Made by a program: the position numbers and the translations under genes
In this document: positions 35,409 to 47,300 of the stretch, in pieces
How positions within the stretch are numbered: position 1 is the stretch's first letter
How the letters are laid out: every line of letters starts with the position of its first letter
NCBI GenBank assembly: GCA_002633025.1
Contig: NMRB01000012.1
Location: 989,402 to 1,053,401 of the forward strand
Length of the DNA: 64,000 nt
Source of the DNA: Notospermus geniculatus
Taxonomy: Eukaryota > Nemertea > Pilidiophora > Heteronemertea > Lineidae
Direction: 5' to 3'
The notes under the pieces: model-generated
Databases searched by the model: none
What the model saw: the letters and a program-made list of their open reading frames with translations, nothing else
What the model was told of the DNA's origin: nothing

Positions 35409-35990
35409 GTGTGCACTCATGCGGAACAGAGAGACAAGCCATCTGTACATGAGCCTTCTACAACCACTCTGCGCTCTGGCAAGAAACATCGACTCCTTAG
35501 TGTGCGCTCATGCGGAACCGTAATTACATGCATCTGTACACGTGCCTTGTAAAATCTCCCTTTGTGGCAGGATACGTCTAGACACCTTAGTGTGCGCTCA
35601 TGCGGAACCGTAATTACATGCATCTGTACACATGCCTTGTAAAATCTCCCTTTGTGGCAGGATACGTCTAGACACCTTAGTGTGCGCTCATGCGGAACCG
35701 TAATTACATGCATCTGTACACATGCCTTGTAAAATCTCCCTTTGTGGCAGGATACGTCTAGACTCCTTAGTGTGCGCTCATGCGGAACCGTAATTACATG
35801 CATCTGTACACGTCCCTTCTAAAATCTCCCTTTGTGGCAGGATACGTCTAGACTCCTTAGTGTGCGCTCATGCGGAACCGTAATTACATGCATCTGTACA
35901 CATGCCTTGTAAAATCTCCCTTTGTGGCAGGATACATCTAGACCCCTTAGTGTGCGCTCATGCGGAACCGTAATTACATGCATGCAGTGT
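35404..35990. repeat. 90-bp tandem array, 3' flank of Roco-B
   Basis: Six units start at 35499, 35589, 35679, 35769, 35859 and 35949, exactly 90 bp apart. Unit-to-unit identity is higher than in the unit A array, and several units share GATACGTCTAGAC variants. This suggests local homogenisation after duplication. Confidence 0.92.
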
Positions 35991-37273
35991 TGTGTGTCAG
36001 TTGAGAAAAATACAAAATCTAGGCTTCAAGTGAAAATAATAGAGTTTATTATACATACCACATCATGGTACATACCAGGTGAGGATACAATAAGTTTATA
36101 ACTTAAGACTGTTACCATTGATACAAGTGTGTAGTTTACAAAATATTTATCGACAGAGTTCCAAAATAATTGTGAGTCTGCTGTTCACTGTGTTACGTCA
36201 CAGATTTATGAGGAAAAACAAAACAAACCAAACTTTTTCTTATTCTAAAAACACCCTGTAAAGAGCAAATTTTGTACATTTCAAATCAACAGACACCGAG
36301 ACCAAACACCAGCAGATGGCCCCTCTGACTGCTGACTTTGTGAAGTTGGTGTGAAAATAAGAGTTCTGTGTGAACATATCAATGCACAGACACCAACTTA
36401 CAATACCGGTACACCCCTCGAAAGTCCACTTTGTGGTCAGAATGGCAAGTACATTCATGAGCCATTGTGCAGAGCATGCACTGTGCAACCATACTAATAC
36501 ATAAATGTAACATGTATTCTAACCTGAGTGGCCTTCTGGTAGGAGTCTAATACAGACCTGTGCTTGACACAAATTATGCATCACGCTCATCGCAAAAACA
36601 CTCTACCCATAGCATTACGGTTTTAGGGAGCAAAATCATTGACATTTTGTCAAATAAACTGTCGAGACTTAATTCAAGGCCTTTAATAACCTATACTATA
36701 AGGCAGAAATCATCGGTCAATCGGCAATTTTCTACAGCAATACATTTTGGGGCCCGCTGGGGCGCTTTTCTGATGCTTCGTTCGCTGCGGTTTACAGTCA
36801 GACACGCCACTTGCTGACCATTTCCACTCAACCCTAATCGAGCCTCACCTGAAGCACTAAGGCATACGAACAACCGGTGACCGGTGATCGGAAGAGGACC
36901 CAGTATTTACCAGCAAGTGAGCCTGGATGGATACAAGTGCAAGTATTCATAAATGCTAACACTAAACAGGCAAATCATTACATGAAATCAATCAGCTGAG
37001 ATAGAATGGTGATGCACGTACGAGATGATCCAAGAAAAGAGTCATGTGGACTAGCATTACAACATTGGTAGTAGGCCAAGGTTTGCATAGGCCTACATGT
37101 ATTTGAGGCATCTTTCAATTTCCCAACATTTCGTAGACAAGTAGTAGACTTCATACTTGTCGGGATATAGAGAATAAATAGGTCAACAATGTAGCCAGCT
37201 TTTAAATACCCTTTCATAACTATTAGGGGTGAACGTTCATAATTGTTTCACATCATTACCATAACCTATTCAT

Positions 37274-38340
37274 TAGCTCACTGGGGTGAGCTATTACGAT
37301 GGTGCAGCGTCCGTCGTCCGTCGTCGTCGTCGTCCGTCGTTGTCCGTTAGCAGGGCACGTTTCGTAACCGCTGGAGCTATTGATCTGAAACTTGGTACAT
37401 ATATACCCCTAGGTCAGATGACCCACGACACCAAGTTTCGGTCCGATTCGACTCTCAGTTTGGCCACCAGGTGGCGGAAACCAAAAACACAAAAAGTACA
37501 ATAACTCCTGAACTAATGACTAGATCATCTTCAAATTTTTATCATAGGTGTAGCTAATAAGGATACATAACATATATAACGGGTTTTTGATTTGACCTAC
37601 TTTTCAAGGTCACAGAGGTCAAAGTTCGACAAAAGTGACGAACCTGCCACAGTTTGTCATTATTTCACCGAGCAACTTCATATCTTGCATAAACATGCAT
37701 TGGAGGGGTACCTTAAAAAATACCAAGTTTCGGCCCGATTCGACATCCAATATGGCCGCCAGGTGGCGTAACCTGAAAATCAAGTAAGTGCTATTACTCA
37801 GGAACGGCTTGACGCAGAGTGCTCAAATTTGATATTTACCTCCATCTAGATGACCTTTACATGCATGTCAAATTTCGGCCTGATTTGACTTCAAACATGG
37901 CCACCAGGTGGCGTAACCCAAAAATCATCAAAGTGCTGTAACTCAGGAACGCCTTAACCCAAAGCGCTCCAATTTGCTATGTGGCCCCCTGCAGATGACC
38001 TTTATGTCCATGTGAAGTTTCGGCCCGATCGGACATCCAATATGGCCGCCAGGTGGCGTAACCCGAAAATCATCAAAGTGCTGTAACTCAGGAACGCCTT
38101 AACCCAAAGCGCGCCAATGTGCTATGTGGCCCCCTGCAGATGACCTTTATGTCCATGTGAAGTTTCGGCCCAATCGGACATCCAATATGGCCGCCAGGTG
38201 GCATAACCCAAAAATCATCAAAGTCTTTTCTGGGAATGACTTGACCCAGATTGCTCATAACTGATATGTACCTCCCTCTGTCATTAGACTATTATGTCCA
38301 ACCCAGTGAGCACATGGTCCATGGACCATTTCATTTTGGT
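37274..38340. mobile_element. Full AGCTCACTGGG-type repeat with five CTCF-like cores
   Basis: The element is inserted between CTATTCATT and TTGGTAGCAAATC of the unit A sequence (18555). It starts AGCTCACTGGGGTGAGCT, has a (CGTC)n run, and ends with the inverse CCCAGTGAGC (about 38305) followed by a repeat of TTCATT. The body contains CCRCCAGGTGGCR cores at 37464, 37756, 37911, 38046 and 38191, within partly tandem units of 135-155 bp. No coding capacity is seen. Confidence 0.75.
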
Positions 38341-39465
38341 AGCAAATCGTTACACCATCTATACAATTTCCAATTTTGTATTGTTAATACAATGTGAATC
38401 AAACTGTTTTCTGTTAACAAGGAAGAAAATTATACCTGAACAATATAAGTGTGCATTTTAGTGTACAACGAATGAAATGGTCCAGGGACCATGTGCTCAC
38501 CTGGGTGTAAATGTACCAGAAAAATGATGACTTTTGGCCTCATAGTTGCAAAACAAGCCACCTTGAGAGACTGACTAACAAACAGATGCCACACAATACC
38601 TTATGACCAACATGCTACACCTCCCACTGGAGGCGGGCGATATGCTATGCCTCCTACTCGAGGTAGTCAGAGACTAGGAGAGGAAGAGCTTGGGGGAGGT
38701 TGGATTTTTCCCTTTCTCTACCCTCCAACAACAAGTATACTTTAATTATGAGTACAAGAAATATGCAACTGAAAAGATCATGCCAAAAATTAGACCTCGG
38801 TGGAGCAACTAATGGCTCTTACTTAGATTATGACCAAATTTTGTGCATGTCAAATGTGAGGAAGTATTAATGGTGAACTAACTGTTGGTAAAGCAACACA
38901 TGTTAGTCTAGTTATTTCGCTAAATTCTAAAAGCAACACAAAAATTGTGGGAAAAGGTTGAACTTTCTTATAAGACATGGTTTCAAATGCATAATTGTCC
39001 CATGAAAGCAGTTGTGTGATATCAAAACCCTGATAATACTAATTGAAGTTGGGAGACAATGAACCACAAGCTGTCTTTTGACATTTCCAGCAAAAAGGAA
39101 GACTTTATTGGACTGATGGACTTGGTGGAACAAAAGCTTTGAGTATTCTGACCACTGTTCCTGTCTTCGCTATCTTACCTATCAAAATCCTTCAGCTGCA
39201 CTAAACACAAAACACTTCACAACAGACACCCTAACGTGGTTATGAAATGAGCTCACCGCAACCAAAGACGAACTACATAGAAACTGCATGTATGTGTAGC
39301 ATAAATTCGACAAAACTGTTGATCAAAATTCTTGCAAATCCTACAAGAGGCAACTTATGTTTCCATTTCTTTTGTTTCCATTTCTTTCTATCAAAAACTT
39401 TCATCTACCAGACAGCTAAAGAACAATACATCTACTTAATATAGATTTGTTTTGGTGGATAAAAT

Positions 39466-39640
39466 CCTTCCATCCTCCATTCCATTTCCCTCCTCCATTC
39501 CATTTCCACTCTACATTCCATTTCCCTCCTCCATTCCATTTCCACCCTCCACATTCCACTTTCCATCCTCCATTCCATTTCCAGCCTCTATTCTCTTTCC
39601 ATCCTCCAATACGTTTCCATCCTCCATTCCATACCCATTC
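39466..39640. repeat. Pyrimidine-rich satellite (CCATTCCATTTCC)n
   Basis: Repeats of CCTCCATTCCATTTCC extend over about 175 bp, with one strand almost purely C/T plus periodic A. Open frames across it in several readings are repeat artefacts. Confidence 0.85.
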
Positions 39641-41262
39641 TTCATATATCCAATCACCTCGACCAGCAGTCTGCAGTCGTCTAGAAGGTCAAAGTTGTGA
39701 ACTCTCCACAGTTGATCAAAATAGTGCCACAAATGTCTCCTGTCTCCATTGGACATCCTCACAAGTACAACATCAGTATCTTCTCAGAGTCTAGCTGATG
39801 CCTTCTCTTGATAAAACAGCACTTGAGCCGGATTTCTGAACTCCCTCTTTGGACTTTTCCAATGCGTTTCACTTCTCTGTTCATGACAGATGTTGGTCTT
39901 CCTGCTGTCTACAACTTCCAAGTTATGAATATCACAGAAGGTACTGAACTCGTTGCCTCAGTACCTGATGTAATACTCAAAACTGAGAAGTCTACTTTTG
40001 AAAGAATGCGAGATCCTCATGGAGGGGCAAACACTACCAGGCCTACTTGCACATGACCTGAGCTACATGTATACTCTTATTTTGATCTTGTAACCTAAAC
40101 TTTCACCTCTTCAAAAGTTGGCCCAACACACTAAGAGCTAGGACATACATGTAGTACTTCCTTTGTCTCAAATTCTCAAATCCCTATTGCAATCCCACTC
40201 GGCAATTATTTGGCCTAATTGGATACACCAGATGTGTGCATCTAATGGAAAGCTCCAGAGGAGCACTATCCTATGAGACCACTGACTTGCGACTGTAAAT
40301 ATTTAGACTAGCACCCATACAACATCATCCCTTGAAAGAGCTCACAGATGGGCCTGGTGAACAATAAAAAGCTCTAGAATATGCCTAAATATACTTTAAC
40401 CCTTTTATAGGACATCTGAATCTACCTCTAACCAAGTACCTCATAACACGGCTATTTATAAAATACCTTCATGAAATTTGCCCAAAAAGCTCCCCAAGTG
40501 ACTCCATCCACGAGGTTCAACGTCAAGGCAAGTACAAAATCACGGCAGTACTCAAGATGAATTTTATGTACATCTAGTCTGCAAACACAATGCTTTGTTT
40601 CCAGCTGGCGATATTTCTAAAAGACCCACATCGATTCCAAATAATCCAAATATAAAAGTTCACAACCAGGCAGCAATAATTCAGGACCATAAAAATCCAA
40701 GTTATCTCAATCCAAATCAAGAAACCACATGTGAAATTTCATCTCATATTTCCAGGGGTGATAAATGTGTGCGACAATACTGTCCCACCCTGCTGTCCAC
40801 GACCCATGCAATCACGGAAATATAGGCTACGATTCCTATCGACGAGATCCACGTGCAACATGTGAAAATCTGCGGCAGCACAGCAAGACAATTCTGTAGA
40901 GAATCTATAGTGAAATCTACTGCTGGGACCACACAGCTGCCAACATCTGGTTCATGAGTATGATACTGGGCAAACGAACTGTGTGGACACGTCACTCGCT
41001 CAGGAAAGACAAATAATATTCAGTGGGCTCAATTCCTGGTTGTATGTGTTTTTGTGAGACAGAGAGGGTGACCCGGTTTGATAACGCAGGTTTTCCGGAG
41101 CACTGGTTTCCCCCTGCATTATATTACATCACCAATGGGAGACTTTACTGCAGTTAGAGGGCACTACCAGTTAGCGTCCAAGGACGTAATGAAATTTGAT
41201 GTCACAGAAAAGAAATGCATGGCATGACGTCATCCATATGATGTGGAGGCCATGGCTTACGT

Positions 41263-41360
41263 CTGTGACGTCAAATTTTGTGACATTCTAGGACCTGTGA
41301 CGTCAAATTTTGTGACATTCTAGGACCTGTGACGTCAAATTTTGTGACATTCTAGGACCA
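41263..41360. repeat. 32-bp repeat x3, each with a CRE-like TGACGTCA
   Basis: Three near-identical copies of a unit TGACGTCAAATTTTGTGACA + TTCTAGGACCTG follow directly on one another. Each begins with a perfect CREB/ATF-type palindrome. A further TGACGTCA is at 41225-41232. Regulatory activity is not shown. Confidence 0.8.
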
Positions 41361-42330
41361 CTGATAGGCAGCCTCTAACAGCTCCCAAGACATGTAACAG
41401 GCAGATAATGCGATATTTGACCCTGAACTCATGATTCAGTTTTCCAAAGCATTCACCAGTTGCATGGGTCGATGAACAGCCCTTGCAAGCTATGCCGGGG
41501 ATTTGCGGGACTTCAGCTAAATTTTCACATCAGAAGGACAAGAAATAGAAATTTCACACGTGTGTCCTTAACACATGTTTGATATCTATATCCATCATTC
41601 TCTTCATATGACGATGTCACACAAAAGGCATATCTCCTATCTCCCAGGCCCATTCATTAAACACTTGAAAACTCGGAATAGATCTAGGATGCAGCTGGTT
41701 AGGCTACTTTAGCCAAGAGGACTGGAGTCCATTTCGACCTAAATTGGCCATAATTACACACACTCTGATGACCAATGAGGTACATGCAATGGATATCTGT
41801 GAATGCGTACATGTACATAGAACGGCCACAGTGCTTTAGATGAAACAGTCGCAGTATACATTTGTGTCTCTCTATTAAAAGTAGATCTGAGACAGAACAC
41901 GCAAAATCTATATGAGATAACCCCATCGGGCAAAAGAGTTGGATGTGATGACTCATCTATGTAAAATAATGGAAATGTGCCTTTAATTGGCAAATGATTA
42001 CCAAATGAACAGGAATTTAAAGGTGCACACAACATCAACTAACATAAGTGCTGGTCAGCAAGATGCAGGCAAAAATTCATGAAAAATAACAAAAGATCTA
42101 AATTTCTATATTTCAATGAGGAACCCACAAAAATATTCCGCAAGATGGTGCAGTGAGCAAAGGACCCAGTTTTCCACCCTGTTGTACAGTGTAATGGATG
42201 CTGTGACGTGATGTCATTGCTTTGTTTTGCCAATGTCTCATGGGTCTTAGGCTCACAGCGCCACCTGTTGGATTCTGGGTTCCACATCAGATCATGCAGC
42301 ATACACTAAAATTCAAATGAAATACGTTCC

Positions 42331-42533
42331 TTAACCCTTAGAGCGCCGTTACCGAGTATACTCAGTACGACAATTCTCTTTTTCAGGACCGTTACCGAGT
42401 ATACTCGGTAATGGTCCTAAAATTCAAATTTCAAAACACATGCATTTTTGGCAATTTTTTTGTTTTTTTCGAGAAAAAAAACCTGGTCACAGGGGAAGGA
42501 AAAGTTGAAAAAACCTGGCGCTCTAAGGGTTAA
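42331..42533. mobile_element. piggyBac-type MITE with TTAA target duplication
   Basis: A 203-bp element begins TTAACCCTTAGAGCGCC and ends GGCGCTCTAAGGGTTAA, a perfect 17-bp inverted repeat including TTAA at both edges. CCCTT-type termini next to TTAA are the piggyBac signature. Inside are palindromic ACCGAGTATACTCGGTA segments. It is too short to encode a transposase. Confidence 0.9.
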
Positions 42534-42719
42534 TGACAAATTCAGCCCATCTGAATTTGACATAGTGGCAAAAATTTGGGCATCGGAACGTCAACTTGGA
42601 GACTGGGCCAATCAGGTTTTGGGCTGTATCCTTGTATAACGTATTTTTTTGTGTACCAACTCAAAAGAATGAAATTGATCCATGCTGGCCATGATGGAAC
42701 TTAGAATACAAACACAAAA

Positions 42720-42919
42720 TATGACCCTCCACAGCAAAACCAGTCGCATGTTGCTCTTAGCTTGGCAGGTTGAGACCAAATGTTTGTCACTTTCAATATT
42801 GTCTGCCTGTTATGAAATCTGAAATAATCTATTTCTTCCATTCTCTTCTGGTGTCATCTTAGTTTGTTGCGGCTCAACTTCTGAGCGACAAGCGCCTGGT
42901 TTTGCTGTGGAGGATCACA
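42720..42919. mobile_element. TGTGAC-type MITE, intergenic copy
   Basis: Inverted ends CTCCACAGCAAAACCAG and CTGGTTTTGCTGTGGAG enclose sequence closely matching 14636-14835 (for example TCTATTTCTTCCATTCTCTT). It is the third clear member of the family in this window. Confidence 0.82.
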
Positions 42920-44350
42920 AATATCAAACAATCTACGCTCTACAGCCTGCAAATGGTGAAAGAGTAAATAGGCTAAATAGGGTCATAATGTAAAATGGTT
43001 AAAACAAATAGGTTAAAAATAACTCTGGTGCATTTAAATAATTCAAACGAAAACTGGTTATAAGTTAAGCATAGCGCTAATATGGTGTTAACAGCATGCT
43101 AAAGGGTTAATATAGACATTCATGAAATCTTAGCCAGAATTCTGAGTGGTAAACTCAACTCAAAATTACCAGCTGAGATTAGACAAACGTCCAACAATTA
43201 GCTATGCACGAAGCCACACGGACATGTCTACTGCTACATGTAGACGGCGCTACGAGTTTTCTAGAAGCGTCGGCTGCCATCTATGCTAGTCGGAGGGTTC
43301 CTTGGATTGGATGAACAACATCGAATCTCGACATGATCTGGGTAGGAAGGTCGTTTTGGTGCAGGTCCAAAAATGAAACGACATCCAAGCGGCATAATTT
43401 TTGAAATGAAGGTACGTTCCAACGAAAAACGGAGCAGAAATCAAGAATTGGGGCAATTTTTGAGGAATTTTTCATTATTTAAATAAAACAAGCAACAGAT
43501 AGTTCTCAATTTCTTCTCACACTACCACCCATCCAGTGAAATCAATGCCTTACAAACTCTGCCAACCCTGATTTGCCTTCTCATTTAGATTCCTACTTAC
43601 AGACCTATGAACTTTTTGAACAAATAGGAACATTACCGAAATACAAGACCCTGGGAAGGCACTTCCAATTCAGTGTCCGAAGTGAACATCCAGTTTAGAA
43701 TTTTGCAAGCCGACCCATTCCTTTTTAGCAGTAGCTGCTTGACAAATCTCCAAATGGCAAAATAGTGCTCGTGTCCATCCTGTTACAGTGTTAGCATCAG
43801 CTCTCCTCCGGTTATGTGTTAGACGACGGTTAAATGAAGCAAACTTGGACGGTTAGAATAGCTGTTAGTTGGCCGCATCCGTCCAATCCCGGCTGATAAC
43901 CGCGAGGTTTTCATACACTCCGAATTACCAGCTGAGATTAGACCGACACGGCCGAGGCAACTCAAAGCGTCAATCTCACAGGAGAATGGAAGCGTAGCAA
44001 GGAAACACACTGAATAGCTTAGCTCGTTTTAAATCACTAATCTAAATTGCCTATCTACAAATCTATGTACATTTCATCTAAGAACCCTGTGTCTCTTTCT
44101 GAACCCCACACATCACCACTTGCTGGTGAAATTTTTACCAAACTTAACAAAATTTCCATCTGGTCTTAATAACCCATTGAGGTTATTTAGTGGAAATACA
44201 TGTATATAAGCGATTAAAAAAAAGATCGAACAAAAGTCAAAATGATCAGCACTATGATCATAATACTGAGTTCCGTTTTAAGCAGCAACATTTTCAAACT
44301 ATCTATCACATCGACTACAAAACGAGACACAACAGAGAAACATCTCTCAC

Positions 44351-47300
44351 CTTCTTCTTTCAATGCATTGATAATCTCCTCCTTCTTGTCCAACTGTTCA
44401 CTTAAACGGGATGCAGCTTCGAGCCCCTCGTTGGCCTCGGCTAACTTGGTCTAAAAGGAAGAGGAGGGGCAAAGTAAGAATCCGACCACTGATTGAGGAG
44501 AAAGGGAAGTCACATAGATAGAGGCTGTTGGTGAGATTCAAGATGTTGAAAGGGTTGCAACTGGTGCCTTAAACAAGTGTCTATCCATCATGCAACAAAA
44601 GTCTCAAAGACGTCACTCGCCAACACTCTACCAAGGTTGCATTGCCATTATCTGGGCAGTGTGGGATGGTGGGAATCGAGCGCTATCTTAGGAACCCAGA
44701 GAGAAGACTGGAAAAATTCTTTGGTGAATTTCATAAACACAGATGACAGCAGGGGGGATCCAAGATTTGGGGAAAGAGGGGGGCGCCCTGTGTTAGGAAC
44801 ATTGAAATGTGTGCCAAGTTCCAGAATTTCATGATCGATTTTACAGATTTGTTAGCCAAAACGGGGTCGTGCGCCCCTTGGATTCACACCTGGACATTGT
44901 ACTCAGATTCTCCTGCCATTCTGACCTGATATTAACTTACCTCCAGGTCATCAGCTACTCTCTTCAAGTTATCATACTTCTGGTGATGTTCATTAACTTC
45001 ACGTTTGTACTTCTCAGCTTCGTTTCGAACTCGAGCTTCCTTCTCTGGAAGTAGAAAAGAGGAAAGAGTTATCATTTAGAGTGTTACAAAATAAACATCA
45101 GCACATGTCGTGTCATCTCAAGGTTATCAAAGCCGACGAACATTGCAAGTGACAGCGAGGCCACCCTCTTCGATACATGCAGGTTTTCCCGACACACTCA
45201 GGTTTCCCCCTGCATCAGCACGTTCATTTTGGTCATCCACAGTACGTCCAGAACATTGAGGCACGTCAACTGAAATTCTACCATCACCCTAAGTCCAGTT
45301 TAAATGCAGATTACAATGTTAAGCCAGCTCAATCAGTTGTTACCTCAGCAGATGTGTCAGAGTTCTAGTAGGCATACAGCTCCATTCATAACTTTTTTAA
45401 TAGTCGACCACTGAAGTCACTTTATTGCAGGGCCCATCACCATGATCTTAGATGGTTGATAAGGACAGTCTGCTGCCATCAACCATGTGCAGATAAAAAT
45501 GAGTCGTTTTAGCTGCACATTGTTGATGGTATATTATGACTCTTCCAATGAACTGTTCTAATTCACTGGTAATGAATCAAAATGTTACAACAGAATTGGC
45601 AAGAATTTGCTAAGCATCCTGCCAATGACCATCATTCATTCCAGCTAAGGCCTCAAGGAGTTCACCATAACAGGAAAATTATTAGGACTGCCACTTTGAC
45701 ATTAAGAAATTGCCTAAAATTCATCACCAACCCTAATCATGTGGAGCTACACACAGAAATTGAGTGCGGAGAATCTATCACAACTCCTGAACTGGAAATC
45801 AGGTGGGCCTGCACATTGAAATTGAGTGGTGGACAATCTATCACAACTCCTAAACTGGAAATCAGGTGGGCCTACACATTGAAATTTGAGTGGTGGACAA
45901 TCTACCACAACCCCTGAACTGGAAATCAGGTGGGCCTACACATTGAAATTGAGTGGTGGACAATCTATCACAACTCCTAAACTGGAAATCAGGTGGGCCT
46001 ACACATTGAAATTTGAGTGGTGGACAATCTACCACAACCCCTGAACTGGAAATCAGGTGGGCCTACACATTGAAATTGAGTGGTGGACAATCTATCACAA
46101 CTCCTAAACTGGAAATCAGGTGGGCCTACACATTGAAATTTGAGTGGTGGACAATCTACCACAACCCCTGAACTGGAAATCAGGTGGGCCTACACATTGA
46201 AATTGAGTGGTGGACAATCTACCACAACCCCTAAACTGGAAATCAGGTGGGCCTACACATTGAAATTGAGTGGTGGACAATCTACCACAACCCCTGAACT
46301 GGAAATTAGCTGGGCCGGCACACTGAAATTGAGTGGTGGACAATTTATCACCAGTCCGGAATTGAGAAAAGCGATTCTTGAACAGGAAATCATGTGGACC
46401 TTCACAATAAAGTCGAGAGATGGACAGTTTGCACGATATGAGAAAATATCAACTCTAAAATTGGTCAGTCCAATACTTGGGGACGAGGAGTAGCTAGAAA
46501 AGAAGTGGCCATCAGGATTATCCATTGCCTCAGGAACAAACAATCTTATAATTCACTAACAGTTCAGAGACAAAGAATCAACATTACAGACACAAATCCT
46601 CATCTTTTATGTATGAAAATATGCCGAGCCATAATCCTTCTGTACAAAAAGAAGAATAGGGATTGTATTCGGGCCTGCAAGAAGATTTCAGATTGGAACA
46701 CCTCCAAATTTTTCGAAGCAGAGACAGATAATCTCAGGCTGGGATCAAACTGCATAAGTAGGGGATGAAATCCAGGCTTAATCTCCTGAGGTGAAATTCA
46801 AGACCAATTTGGCTGAAATAATGCACATTTTTACCCCAAGCTTTAGATAAGCAACACGTGCGTCCTCTAAGTGCCACTAAGGTCAAAATCGACTTGAAAA
46901 CGTTATGACACAGACAGGGACAGAAACATTTCACCTCTGCATTTCACTCTAACCACCCAAATTCATGGGGAACACTTGAGGCAGAGGGAGACAGAATCGT
47001 AGAGTTTTTACATCCCAGAATGCTAACTTGACAACCGTTGCCAGGCAAAAGTAAGAAACTTACCATACTGGAACTGCTCCAAGACCATCTGCAGATTCTG
47101 TAACGACATGGCATACTGGTTCGTCTGCTTCTGATACTCGCCGATCTGGTAGAGAGCCTGGTCCCGCTGCTCCAAAGTTGCCCGCAACTGTTGCTGCAAA
47201 GTCTCAAACTGGACGTGGGCCTGTTGGTTCACGCTTTCCACAGCGCTGGACGAGGAGGCTGCTTTTTCTTCGGCGACGGCAAGACGATTCCGCAGTTCTT

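Larger units (their letters stand above)
34036..37273. other. 3' flank of Roco-B, duplicated repeat-rich DNA
   Basis: From about 34250 the sequence again follows the Roco-A flank (15720 onward), apart from an extra segment near 34560-34680 containing CACTGTGTTTTGACAGTG. It holds the foldbacks and 90-bp array listed separately. No gene was recognised. Confidence 0.6.
20233..38868 (+). repeat. Tandem duplication, unit B (18.6 kb with insertions and a gap)
   Basis: This is the second copy of the duplicated segment. It is longer than unit A because of insertions at about 23037-24247, 26108-26211, 30203-30850, 32394-34250 (with the N gap and Penelope fragment) and 37274-38340. It has lost the part of unit A corresponding to about 13487-14066. 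The left junction lies in continuous sequence, with no N nearby. Single n characters at 23783 and 30203 mark collapsed joins inside repeats. Confidence 0.93.
38869..44350. other. Intergenic region between Roco-B and TRIP11; no gene recognised
   Basis: I searched both strands here for the missing C-terminal exons of TRIP11 and found none I recognise. The region holds a pyrimidine-rich satellite, CRE-like repeats, a piggyBac-type MITE and a TGTGAC-type MITE, listed separately. Open frames are short and low in coding character. Two copies of the 20-mer AATTACCAGCTGAGATTAGA occur near 43165 and 43923. Confidence 0.55.

Noticed and set aside
39447-39794. Pro/Phe/His-rich open frames in the pyrimidine satellite
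   Set aside because: They are low-complexity translations of a CCATTCCATTTCC repeat, open in several frames at once.
46116-46493. Open frames encoding a repeated 21-residue peptide
   Set aside because: They come from a 62-63-bp minisatellite in a TRIP11 intron and are open on both strands.
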